Shown here: in pieces, positions 34,394 through 42,147 of the stretch
Position numbering within the stretch: position 1 is the stretch's first letter
How the letters are laid out: the number at the start of each line of letters is the position of its first letter
Assembly: GCA_038211295.1 (NCBI GenBank)
Contig: JBBQVS010000017.1
Span: 1 to 57,044, forward strand
Reading direction: 5' to 3'
DNA: 57,044 bases
Source of the DNA: JBBQVS01 sp038211295
Lineage (GTDB): Bacteria; Chloroflexota; Ktedonobacteria; Ktedonobacterales; Ktedonobacteraceae
Position numbers and translations under genes: made by a program
Notes under the pieces: generated by a model
What the model was told of the DNA's origin: nothing
Database searches by the model: none
What the model saw: only the letters and a program-made list of their open reading frames with translations

Positions 34394-35683
34394 CTATGCG
34401 GCGGCCTTGCCGCGATGCTGTCCAATATGCGCCGTTTTCTCCCAGTTCGTCGTCCCCTTCGCGTAGCGATAGACGGCGCGGATAGCTCCCAGGCTCAAAA
34501 GAAATTGATAGGGGAAGAACGCGGCCATCATAATCGCCGCCTCGCGCCAACTCCATTTGCGCTTGTGGGCCTTCAAAAACTCGTGCAGACCCGCGAGATC
34601 GATAAAGGCCGCCAGTACAAAGCAGTAGAGTGGCAAGTACGTGAGCATGGCGAGCCAGAGTGGAAGCGCGACAAAGAAAAACATGAGAATAGAGACGGGG
34701 ATGAGCAAGGCAAGAAACGCCTGTACCTGTGGCAGGATAAGCACGTAGAGAGCGAGCAGACGTTGCGCGGGCGTCTCCAGCTTCAGCCATTCGCGCTTGA
34801 ACAATATCTGGATAAAGCCCTGATTCCAACGGGTGCGCTGTTTGATAAATTGTGCTATCGTGTTTGGCGTCTCTTCGCGCGTGACAAACTCATCGTCGTA
34901 GATAATGCGAATGCGGGCGTGTGAAAGGCTCAGGCGAATACCTAGGTCGGCGTCCTCTGTGAGCAGAGTTTCATCCCATCCGCCAAGCTGCTCCATCAGT
35001 TCGCGCCGTACAAACACGGTGTTGCCACCAAGCGGGGTGATGCCGACACGGGCGAAAAAGTGCATGGATGATTTGAACCAGAAAAAGTATTCTAGCACGT
35101 TGAGGAAACAAAACCATTTGGTGTTATGATTCATCAACTGCACGCCGCTTTGCACCACATCGACATCTTCATCCAGCATCGTGGTATTGATGATGTTGAG
35201 AATGTCTGGGTGCGGCTCGTCCTCGGCATCGAAAATTGTGATAACGTCGCCCCGCGCAACCTGTAGCGCGTGATTGAGGCCGCGCGGCTTGCTCGTTGGC
35301 TTGTTGTTGTAAATGAGCAATTGCACGTTCGGGTCGCCCAACTCGTCGATTTTGGCCTGTGCCTCCGCAATCGTGCCGCTATCGTCGTCGCTACAGATCG
35401 CGATAATCTGAAGTAGTTCCGTTGGGTAGTTGAGGTCATAAACCTTCTGGATGGTTTCGCGGTACACGTCTTCTTCGTGACGGGCCGGCAACATGATGGT
35501 AAAGGTCAGGCACGGGTCACGGTAAACCGTTGGCGCGTGGTTGAGCCATGCGTGTTCCGGCGACTCCCAGATGAAGAGGCGCAAGCGGATATTGAAGATG
35601 GCCTGCACAGTCATAAAGAGAATGATGAGCAGGTACACGCCTTCAAGTATCGGCATCAGCATGGCGAGCGCGAGTGAAACCAC
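34394..35683 (-). CDS. Processive GT2 family glycosyltransferase
   Basis: A 429-residue membrane glycosyltransferase, starting at GTG with AAAGGAG 7 bases upstream. An N-terminal helix (about 12-32) is followed by a GT-A catalytic domain: CSDDD near 97-101, DAED at 152-155, TEDADLG at 242-248 and QRTRW at 282-286, the set seen in processive enzymes such as cellulose or hyaluronan synthases. Three to four C-terminal helices should form the export channel. Polymer identity unknown. It lies 18 bases after the GH51-like gene and 20 before the GT39-like gene. Confidence 0.9.
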   Translation of the reverse strand: MVSLALAMLMPILEGVYLLIILFMTVQAIFNIRLRLFIWESPEHAWLNHAPTVYRDPCLTFTIMLPARHEEDVYRETIQKVYDLNYPTELLQIIAICSDDDSGTIAEAQAKIDELGDPNVQLLIYNNKPTSKPRGLNHALQVARGDVITIFDAEDEPHPDILNIINTTMLDEDVDVVQSGVQLMNHNTKWFCFLNVLEYFFWFKSSMHFFARVGITPLGGNTVFVRRELMEQLGGWDETLLTEDADLGIRLSLSHARIRIIYDDEFVTREETPNTIAQFIKQRTRWNQGFIQILFKREWLKLETPAQRLLALYVLILPQVQAFLALLIPVSILMFFFVALPLWLAMLTYLPLYCFVLAAFIDLAGLHEFLKAHKRKWSWREAAIMMAAFFPYQFLLSLGAIRAVYRYAKGTTNWEKTAHIGQHRGKAAA

Positions 35684-35701
35684 TCTTGTTCTCCTTTCTT
35701 A

Positions 35702-37342
35702 CTAGCAGGGACTGTAGGGAGATAACGGGTCGCGGCTATGCCCGCACACAGTATGCATGACAGGCGCGACGTAGGCGTCATTGACGGCTTGCGCGACAAA
35801 GCTATAGGTGTCGGAGGCCGTCGGTTGCTCACGATGAATTGTTAGGACAAGCACGCTATTGGGCGCGAGGTGTACGTCTTGAGCAGGCCACGAACTGTAG
35901 CCAAAGAACTGATTAGTCGGGCGAATTTGCGCGATCTGGGCATCATACGATTTGTTGACAAACAGCAAGCTGAGCGTCTGCCGCGCGTCGTCTTCGGTAG
36001 CGTAAACGCTGATCGGGTCGCGCTGAAGCGAGAGTGGCACAAGGTTCTTTTGCAGGTGTGAGAAGAGTTGCGTCACGCTTCCCATCGCGGTAAGCTGAGT
36101 GCCATTCGCGGTGAAGAGCGGATAGGGGCGCGGCACGTCCGCCGCCACTGAAAAGAAGCCCACATAGTCCACTTGCTGATTGAGCAGGGTTCCCAATGTG
36201 TCGGCCCACCAGAGGGCGGCCTGCCCGCGCGAAGGCGGGGCGTACTGACTTGGATTTGTGTTAATCTCCGTGACACCAATTGGCAGATCGCGCCCAAGCG
36301 TCTGCTTCACAAGTGTACGTAGAGGAGGCAAGAGATAATTCCACTCGCTGGTACTGCTCATCAGAAGGGCGGACGACTGGTTGGTATTGTTGAACTGATA
36401 GCGGTGTAGTGAAACGCCGTCGAGCAGGTGAAAGGGCAATGAGTGCGCCTTTTCGTATGCCGCCACACCTTTGAGAAAGCCTTCCATCCACGCCTCGCCA
36501 TTGTCGTCAGAGGGGCCAAACCCGATGCCATAAAACTGGCTTATTTCGGGGCCAAGCACTTTGATCGAACGGTCACTTTGATGCATCGCGATAGATTGTT
36601 GAACAAAAATGGCGGTATACTGCTCAACGGTGAGTTTTTTGGGCATGTTTGGTTGTAACAGGTCTGGCTCGTTGCCCACCGTCCAGAACTTCACGGGATG
36701 AAAGGGCGCGTTGTGGGTCGTGCGTTGCGTGCTGTGCGGATTGTTCATGTAATCAACCCATGCGCCAGCATAGGCCGCGCCACTCGCGACACTCGTGGTC
36801 AGGTCGGTTGGTTGTCCCGCGATAGGGCCGCTAAGATGTGTCTGAAGCATCCCGTCGCTATCGGTCTCGGTGAGCATTCGGCTAAAGTCGTCAAGTTGCC
36901 TGTGTGAGAGAACATGATCTTCGCCCCAGTTGCCGCCGGGGTAGCGCAAAAGTTTGACGTGCATCGCGCGCAAACTGCTGCTCAAGAATGGCGTATAGGA
37001 GTTCATAAAGCCTTTACTAATGCCATCAGCTGAGTCGGTATTGGCAAGTGGAAAGATATTTGTGCCTAGTACATATGGGCTAATTGGCTTTGCCTGCACC
37101 TGTCGCAGGTCAAGCACCGTCCCCTGTTGGCCGGCGAGGCGTAGTTGTAGCTGGTCGTTGGCACCACTGGCAACCGCGCCAAAACGGAGCGCGGCGAACA
37201 TGAGCGCACTCAGCAACAGGACGCTCATCACCACAAGCACCGCGCGTTGTCTGCTTGACCGCGCACGCTTAGGTGCAAGCTCTTTCCAGCCCAGACGCTC
37301 CTGCTGCGGCGTCCGTGCAGACGATTCATTCTTAACTGCCAT
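35702..37342 (-). CDS. Membrane-anchored GH51-like glycoside hydrolase
   Basis: A 546-residue protein with one membrane anchor (about 34-56) and an outside catalytic domain. LLRYPGGNWGEDH (131-143) is a GH51-like barrel signature; the clan-A acid/base Glu is likely Glu225 in TVGNEPD, and the nucleophile Glu359 in GVTEINTNP. A C-terminal beta domain of about 100 residues follows. It probably trims or hydrolyses a surface polysaccharide such as arabinose- or xylose-containing glycan; the specificity is inferred only. It heads the cluster with the GT2 and GT39 genes, consistent with a hydrolase that edits the polymer during export. Confidence 0.75.
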   Translation of the reverse strand: MAVKNESSARTPQQERLGWKELAPKRARSSRQRAVLVVMSVLLLSALMFAALRFGAVASGANDQLQLRLAGQQGTVLDLRQVQAKPISPYVLGTNIFPLANTDSADGISKGFMNSYTPFLSSSLRAMHVKLLRYPGGNWGEDHVLSHRQLDDFSRMLTETDSDGMLQTHLSGPIAGQPTDLTTSVASGAAYAGAWVDYMNNPHSTQRTTHNAPFHPVKFWTVGNEPDLLQPNMPKKLTVEQYTAIFVQQSIAMHQSDRSIKVLGPEISQFYGIGFGPSDDNGEAWMEGFLKGVAAYEKAHSLPFHLLDGVSLHRYQFNNTNQSSALLMSSTSEWNYLLPPLRTLVKQTLGRDLPIGVTEINTNPSQYAPPSRGQAALWWADTLGTLLNQQVDYVGFFSVAADVPRPYPLFTANGTQLTAMGSVTQLFSHLQKNLVPLSLQRDPISVYATEDDARQTLSLLFVNKSYDAQIAQIRPTNQFFGYSSWPAQDVHLAPNSVLVLTIHREQPTASDTYSFVAQAVNDAYVAPVMHTVCGHSRDPLSPYSPC

Positions 37343-37481
37343 ACGACCCTTCCTCTATAGCTATTCTGTACGCGCTCTCTACAAGCGGTAAAGCGTGGCC
37401 TCTACTTCTGTACTATCGGCACGATGCTATGAAGCCTGTAGAAAGTCTTTGCTAAAAAGAACGTCGCGGCATGGGTGAATA

Positions 37482-37617
37482 GGGGTGACAGGGCGAGGGG
37501 AGCATGGTGGCGAGAGGGGCGGGGGGACAGGGGATGGGACAGGGGATGGGGATGGGGCAGGGGCAGGAGGGGCAGGGGCAGGGGGGACAGGAGGGGCAGG
37601 GCGAGAGGGGGAAGGAG
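37482..37617 (+). repeat. G-rich tract with many G-runs
   Basis: About 135 bases in which runs of three to six G are separated by one to six bases (units such as GGGACAGGGGATGGG). It could form G-quadruplexes on the plus strand. Frames through it give low-complexity Pro/Leu/His or Gly/Gln products and are not credible genes. The rest of 37343-37481 shows no gene. Confidence 0.8.
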
Positions 37618-37620
37618 AAG

Positions 37621-37682
37621 CATGACGGGGGCAAGCCCCGTCACTACTATATACGGGGGAGCGTGGCAAGCCACGCTCCCCT
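37621..37682. repeat. Dispersed palindromic repeat, copy 4
   Basis: CATGACGGGGGCAAGCCCCG then TCACTACTATATAC, followed by a second hairpin GGGGAGCGTGG / CCACGCTCCCC (about 37654-37681) that replaces the right half. It could also end transcription of the small-gene cassette. Confidence 0.8.
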
Positions 37683-37712
37683 GCTATTCTTCCAACATAC
37701 CCCTTGCCTCCG

Positions 37713-37967
37713 CTATACCTTTTGATGCTCCAGCTCTCTTACGTGATGTTCCGCCTCTCTGGTTGCGGGGAGCACGGTACCGTCGGGCAGGGTTAGGCCG
37801 TGTGAGAAGCGGCGAATGTCAATGTAGGCCCGATCAATGCGTTCCTCAATGGGCAGGGCGTTTATGCGCTCGTTGAGGTCGTCGTCGTCGCCTGCGTACA
37901 GCAGGAAGCCCTCCAATCCTTGTAGCATCTCGCATTTCTCGCGATCATTGACCACTCCATAGATCAC
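37713..37967 (-). CDS. Small hypothetical protein, last of a three-gene cassette
   Basis: An 84-residue acidic protein starting at GTG, overlapping the preceding gene by 23 bases in another frame. Segments such as GLEGFLLYAGDDDDLNERI and IEERIDRAYIDIRRFSHGLTL look folded, with no membrane part. No family recognised. The close overlap suggests coupled translation with its upstream partner. A GTG start and weak ribosome site make the exact start uncertain. Confidence 0.5.
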   Translation of the reverse strand: MIYGVVNDREKCEMLQGLEGFLLYAGDDDDLNERINALPIEERIDRAYIDIRRFSHGLTLPDGTVLPATREAEHHVRELEHQKV

Positions 37968-38307
37968 CAGACACAGACCTGTGAGGCCCGTCGGGGGGCG
38001 GGTCGTCGGGCAGGTCTGGCAGGGGTTGTGTCACCTTCGCACGCGGGACAGGATGGACAGGGCGAGCAGTTTCTGGCGTATCGACAATCTCCATGTATAT
38101 ATCCATCACCACTTCCATCGCTTGAGTGCCGCCCACAAGCGGAATGAGGGACTCCTTGAGGCCGTTCAGGTCGCGGTAACGGGCCTCTATCGAGTCGTGG
38201 GAGGCGACGCTGGCGGGCTGGTCGAACATGCGGCGCACGGCCTGACATTCTAGCTCAATGCGCTCGCGTAGACACGCAACCTCGCTTCTATTCTCTCTCT
38301 GTGGCAT
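37945..38307 (-). CDS. Small helical hypothetical protein
   Basis: A 120-residue protein, mainly helical in its first 75 residues (LRERIELECQAVRRMF, HDSIEARYRDLNGLKE, AMEVVMDIYMEIVD), with a Pro-rich tail. GGA-containing purines precede the ATG. It sits between the HTH-like gene and the 84-residue gene on the same strand. I know of no named family; a DNA-independent adaptor role is conceivable. Confidence 0.55.
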   Translation of the reverse strand: MPQRENRSEVACLRERIELECQAVRRMFDQPASVASHDSIEARYRDLNGLKESLIPLVGGTQAMEVVMDIYMEIVDTPETARPVHPVPRAKVTQPLPDLPDDPPPDGPHRSVSGDLWSGQ

Positions 38308-38331
38308 TGCTTTCTCTTTCCTTTCTTTCCA

Positions 38332-38613
38332 CTAATAGCATTTGACGCCGTGTTGCGTTTTGATGCGAATGCCGCGTAGCTCTTCGAAGCGTATCTGTCG
38401 CCCGGCGTAGCGGGAGAGGACGGTAAGGATGCTCTGAGCGAGAAACTCCTCCATGCGTGTGCCGCTCTCCAGACGCTTGACGAACATGGGGTGGATGTGT
38501 GCGTGCTGGGCGATGGTTTCGCAACTGGCGTTGTAGCACTGGCGAAATTGCTTGAACGTCGGGCGCATGTCGCCTCCCATAAGAGGCAAAGGCATGGTGT
38601 CATCGGTATGCAT
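38332..38613 (-). CDS. Small degenerate XRE-like HTH protein
   Basis: A 93-residue protein, first of the cassette. Residues 16-85 follow the shape of a Cro/C1 helix-turn-helix: FKQFRQCYNASCETIAQHAHIHPMF then KRLESGTRMEEF and LTVLSRYAGRQIRFEELRG, though with an unusual Cys- and His-rich turn. AAGGA lies about 10 bases before the ATG. The short tail ends IKTQHGVKCY. Likely a regulator of its own cassette. Confidence 0.6.
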   Translation of the reverse strand: MHTDDTMPLPLMGGDMRPTFKQFRQCYNASCETIAQHAHIHPMFVKRLESGTRMEEFLAQSILTVLSRYAGRQIRFEELRGIRIKTQHGVKCY

Positions 38614-38715
38614 GATGGTTTTTCCTTCCGTGCTTGACGCAACGGCCCCCCCTGATGCTACAATGCAAGGTATGGGAGCCTGTTGACTTTTTTAATGGTG
38701 GGACAGTCCTATTGG

Positions 38716-38749
38716 GCTAGTCTTGTGTGAACAACGAGGCTAGCTTTTT
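38716..38749 (+). terminator. Hairpin followed by five T
   Basis: GCTAG-tc-TTGT-gtga-ACAA-cgagg-CTAGC then TTTTT. No plus-strand gene precedes it, so it may end a short RNA or be a chance fold. The remainder of 38614-38952 is A+T rich without a gene. Confidence 0.35.
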
Positions 38750-38952
38750 CGTTCCTCTTTCTATAAAAAACTACGTTTATAGATGCGCTATGAAGTTCTC
38801 CAAGTTGGCTAAGACATAACTGTGGCAACACTCTATCTTGCTTTCCTTCTTACAAACTTCATCGCGCATGTAAGTATCATAACTCATAACTCATTCAATG
38901 TCAATACTTATACACTACTATTGTTTCTAATGTATTCTTATAACTTTTTCAG

Positions 38953-38981
38953 TTGACTATACTGAGTTAGCGTGATATTAT
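38953..38981 (+). promoter_or_regulatory. Promoter of the small HTH gene
   Basis: TTGACT, a 17-base spacer and TATTAT, about 56 bases before the HTH start. A GAGAC...GTCTC dyad (about 38988-39014) just downstream could be an operator. Confidence 0.7.
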
Positions 38982-39036
38982 TTAACCGAGACTAAAGTTT
39001 TTATTGGTCTCTAATCTTGCATAGGATGTGAAGGTC

Positions 39037-39252
39037 ATGGCAACACTCGACGAATTGATTACCGAGGCGGGATTACGAAAAACAGAACTTGCCCTTGAAT
39101 GTGGGATAAATCCGGCGACGATTAGTCGTATCAGTCACGGTGATTCAACGACAAGGGTCACTATCGTTAAAATGGTGAGGGTTCTTGAGAAGTATTTGAA
39201 TCGTACTATCGATATTGATAGTATCGAGGGTTTGAACATTTCAAAACGATAG
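39037..39252 (+). CDS. XRE-family helix-turn-helix protein
   Basis: A 71-residue protein that is almost only a Cro/C1 domain: LDELITEAGLRKTELALECG, then NPATISRISHGDS as recognition helix, and MVRVLEKYLNRTIDID. AGGAT lies about 10 bases before the ATG at 39037; an in-frame GTG at 39028 is too close to it. It stands alone next to the divergent three-gene cassette, and its promoter faces that cassette across an A+T-rich gap. A repeat copy begins 8 bases after its stop. Confidence 0.8.
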   Translation: MATLDELITEAGLRKTELALECGINPATISRISHGDSTTRVTIVKMVRVLEKYLNRTIDIDSIEGLNISKR

Positions 39253-39259
39253 TGTGGGG

Positions 39260-39347
39260 CATGACAGGGGCAAGCCCTGTCACTACTATATACTGGACTG
39301 GAGACATAACTGGTGTATGGTAGTGACGGGGCTTGCCCCTGTCATGC
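39260..39347. repeat. Dispersed palindromic repeat, copy 5 (full inverted element)
   Basis: An 88-base element. The left half GCATGACAGGGGCAAGCCCT + GTCACTACTATATAC is mirrored by the right half ending GGGGCTTGCCCCTGTCATGC, around a 20-base unique centre. Best single example of the family's full form. Confidence 0.9.
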
Positions 39348-39505
39348 TCTCTTTCGTTCCCGTCATTGTTCCTGATTCCCGTTGCGAATTCTCTTCTCTC
39401 TGTCGCGTGCAGTTTGCCGTTGACGTGTGCTACTTGCGGTGTATGCCAGATTCGGGTAAACTGAAAGATACGACATCCCTACAGACGAAGGAGCAACGTG
39501 ACCTC

Positions 39506-40486
39506 ATGACTGACAGTTTGAATGTAATCAGCACATTTCAGTTTTCGCCGACTTCACTGGAGAAGTTGCGCGAGGCTGCCGACGCCGAAGTCCTATGTAT
39601 CACAAACAATGATGAGTTTCTCACGAGGTTGCAGGAGGCCAATGTACTCTGCTCCTACTGGGTTCCCGATGACTGGCGCACACAGGCAAAGCGGTTGCGC
39701 TGGCTCCAATGTTCTGGCGCGGGCGTGGATAGCCTGCTCGCGACGGGGATACTGGACGCGGAAAGCGGGGTCGCGGTGACGACGGCGGTTGGCATCAACA
39801 CAACGCCCATCGGTGAGTATGTGTTTGGGAGCATGTTGATGTTCAACCGTACATGGTCGGAGATGGTGCGGCTGCAAGACCGTCGCGTCTGGCCTCGGAG
39901 CGTCAACTGGTATAAATTGGGGAGGCGCGAACTGGCGGGTCAGACGCTGGGCATTGTCGGCTTAGGGAGTATCGGGCGACGCGTCGCGCAGTTGGGACGC
40001 GCGTTTGGAATGCAGATTGTAGCGACGCGTCGTACAGTACAAGCGGGCGTGCAAGACCCTGATGTCGATCAGTTGTATCCAAGTGAGCAATTGCACGAGA
40101 TGTTGGGCAGGAGCGATTATATCGTCATTTGCGTTCCACTTACGCAGGAAACAGACCATTTGATTGGCGAGGCCGAGCTACGGGCAATGCGGCCCCACAC
40201 TTACCTTGTCAATGTCGCGCGTGGGCGTGTGATCGATGAGCCAATTCTGGTTCGCGCACTTCAGGAAGGGTGGATCGCTGGCGCGGGTCTCGATGTGACT
40301 GAAGAGGAGCCACTGCCAGCCGAGAGTCCGCTTTACACCATGCCAAACGTGATTCTGACACCCCATATTTCCGGTGTGAGCGTACACTATGATACACGAC
40401 TCACCGACCTGTTCGCCGAGAATTTGCGCCATTTTCGCATGGGTGAGCCATTGCGCAATCGCTATGAGGCCACACGTGGGTATTGA
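39506..40486 (+). CDS. D-isomer specific 2-hydroxyacid dehydrogenase
   Basis: A 326-residue NAD(P)-dependent dehydrogenase of the D-lactate/glyoxylate-reductase family. The nucleotide motif is VGLGSIGRRVAQLGRAFG; catalytic Arg is in NVARGRVIDE, Glu in GLDVTEEEPLP and His in LTPHISG. The N-terminal part holds CSGAGVDSLL. I start at ATG 39506 with AAGGAG 13 bases upstream, because an earlier in-frame start would translate the palindromic repeat. Substrate unknown; glyoxylate or hydroxypyruvate are usual. Confidence 0.92.
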   Translation: MTDSLNVISTFQFSPTSLEKLREAADAEVLCITNNDEFLTRLQEANVLCSYWVPDDWRTQAKRLRWLQCSGAGVDSLLATGILDAESGVAVTTAVGINTTPIGEYVFGSMLMFNRTWSEMVRLQDRRVWPRSVNWYKLGRRELAGQTLGIVGLGSIGRRVAQLGRAFGMQIVATRRTVQAGVQDPDVDQLYPSEQLHEMLGRSDYIVICVPLTQETDHLIGEAELRAMRPHTYLVNVARGRVIDEPILVRALQEGWIAGAGLDVTEEEPLPAESPLYTMPNVILTPHISGVSVHYDTRLTDLFAENLRHFRMGEPLRNRYEATRGY

Positions 40487-40600
40487 TAGAGCAAAATGGG
40501 CGTGATACGTCGCGCCTATCGCCCTTAAATTTGTACATATCAATTCGCAGCGAATAGAATAGGGGTATGATTTGTTCTCATTATAAAGAAAGGAATTATC

Positions 40601-41182
40601 ATGAGTAGAAACTTTGGTGTTGCCGATGTGTTGGGAGCCGAAGCTATCGGGGAACCGGGGCAACGCCGCTTTCGTATCTTTGTGCAGTCGGCGCGTGACT
40701 CCGCGTTGATGTGGATGGAAAAAGAGCAGTTGAACAGTCTTTCGCTCGCGCTCGACCGTTTTCTGGCACAGGTGACGGACGGGCAGGTATTGCGAACAGA
40801 GGCTCAGGCGGGTAGTCGTCCAATCGCGGCGGGCATCCCTACGGATTTTCCAACACAGCCGACCTACGAATTTCAGGTTGGGCAGATAAAGATTCACTAT
40901 GACGAGGGTTCCACGCGTTTTCAGCTAAGCGCGGTTCCACTTCAGATTGTGATGGAGCGAGACGAGCCGCAAGTTGTGATGGACGAGGATCAGGCACTCT
41001 CGTTTCTCTTTACACATCGGCAGGCACAACATTTGTCGAGCACCATCGCGCAGGTAGTTGTATCGGGTCGCCCAGTCTGCCCTCTCTGTCGAACACCGCT
41101 TGACGGTAGCTCACACGCGTGTATCAAGCAGAATGGGCATCGTGAGATCGTGCAGATAGCGGAAGAGGACGAGGATGAGTAA
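40601..41182 (+). CDS. DUF3090 family protein
   Basis: A 193-residue protein with the DUF3090 pattern: GVADVLGAEAIGEPGQRRFRIFVQSA, EKEQLNSLSLALDRFLA, and a C-terminal zinc-ribbon-like CPLCRTPLDGSSHAC, then an acidic tail. In Actinobacteria such genes sit near a SCO1662-type kinase and a histidine phosphatase; neither is seen here. AAAGGA precedes the ATG. Function not established. Confidence 0.87.
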   Translation: MSRNFGVADVLGAEAIGEPGQRRFRIFVQSARDSALMWMEKEQLNSLSLALDRFLAQVTDGQVLRTEAQAGSRPIAAGIPTDFPTQPTYEFQVGQIKIHYDEGSTRFQLSAVPLQIVMERDEPQVVMDEDQALSFLFTHRQAQHLSSTIAQVVVSGRPVCPLCRTPLDGSSHACIKQNGHREIVQIAEEDEDE

Positions 41183-41195
41183 AGCTGTTGGCGCA

Positions 41196-41250
41196 GGGGC
41201 TTGAGTTATCACGCTCTTTATACATTTCGAGCGTAGCAAAAGCAAGCCCC
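41196..41250. terminator. Nested hairpin between convergent genes
   Basis: Outer GGGGCTT / AAGCCCC and inner ACGCTC / GAGCGT, between the DUF3090 gene and the convergent 136-residue protein gene. It may end both transcripts or be a relic of the dispersed repeat, since it shares the GGGGCTTG/CAAGCCCC arms. Confidence 0.45.
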
Positions 41251-41306
41251 ACACATTTACAATACTAGGTGTGAAGTATATGCGAACTGATAACGTGCGA
41301 CAAGGG

Positions 41307-41717
41307 TCATTCGACGCAAAGGTACTTATTGGCTTTTTGAAGATAGTTTTCTTCGTTGGCCTCAATCATAAGTTTGTGTAGCACCACGACATCGGCGTCT
41401 GGTAGGCTTTCCACTGGCTGTAGGCATAATCGCATGATCGCTCGTCCGTTTTCCACAACCTGAACGTAGCCTTTTACACGAGGCACACGGTAGACGCGAC
41501 GTGGCTCCGTCGGGCTAGGAACTTCAAGATATCCCTGCCAGATGAGTTGGCGAACCTGTTCGGGCGTTAAGATAGCACGGAGCAGGTCGGCGGCCCTTCG
41601 TTCGGAGCGCGACCATCCCTTGAGATATGGTTGAAAGATCAGCCATAACATAGGGGAGATGGCGAGAGCGATAACGATCCACCCCAGAGCGGTGAGCAAC
41701 TGGGGAAGTGGAATCAT
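41307..41717 (-). CDS. Hypothetical membrane-anchored protein
   Basis: A 136-residue protein with an N-terminal transmembrane helix (about 5-30, LLTALGWIVIALAISPMLWLIF) and a soluble domain that includes DLLRAILTPEQVRQLIWQGYLEVPSP and YVQVVENGRAIMRLCLQP. It overlaps the 81-residue gene upstream by ATGA, so they are coupled. No family recognised; the C-terminal domain looks like a small alpha/beta fold. Confidence 0.6.
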   Translation of the reverse strand: MIPLPQLLTALGWIVIALAISPMLWLIFQPYLKGWSRSERRAADLLRAILTPEQVRQLIWQGYLEVPSPTEPRRVYRVPRVKGYVQVVENGRAIMRLCLQPVESLPDADVVVLHKLMIEANEENYLQKANKYLCVE

Positions 41718-41959
41718 CCGCCGACGACTCGCGGAACCATGACAATCTGTTCTGCGGTAGCGTCAAAGTGTTCGATGCGCTCGACTGGTTTGCCGGGAGC
41801 CACGCGAAACGCGGTTGCGCCTTTCGCACGCTCCTGGGCGAAGATACGCTCGGCTTCGCGGACGGCGGCAACTGCTTCGGCATCGCCTGTAAGTGCCTTC
41901 TGCCCATCCCAACTGAGGCGATCATCGCCACGTCGTGACATTATACGTAACATTCCCAC
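41714..41959 (-). CDS. Small hypothetical protein
   Basis: An 81-residue soluble protein starting at GTG 41959, with AAGGAG 8 bases upstream; an ATG two codons later is less well placed. It contains DGQKALTGDAEAVAAVREAERIFAQER (helical) and EHFDATAEQIVMVPRVVGG (strand-like). It is the first gene of a two-gene unit with the membrane-anchored protein. No family recognised. Confidence 0.6.
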   Translation of the reverse strand: MGMLRIMSRRGDDRLSWDGQKALTGDAEAVAAVREAERIFAQERAKGATAFRVAPGKPVERIEHFDATAEQIVMVPRVVGG

Positions 41960-42147
41960 AGTTGTTTCTCCTTCGTGGTCTAACTATTCAGCGTGAACAG
42001 CCTTGTCAACATGTACTGATAGATTGTTACTTCCCTTGAGTACAGATTTGCCTCTGCAAGATGCGTTTGGTCAAGCCTGTTGTACTATCAATTGTACGGA
42101 AAAGTGAGGCAATAGTCAATGGGTAGAGATAGGAAATCAGGCAGGTG

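Noticed and set aside
37402..37876. Pro/Leu-rich and Gly/Gln-rich frames over the G-rich tract
   Set aside because: Low-complexity products of a simple repeat, with no ribosome site.
39254..39505. N-terminal extension of the hydroxyacid dehydrogenase
   Set aside because: It would translate repeat copy 5, and the resulting protein would be 84 residues longer than the family.
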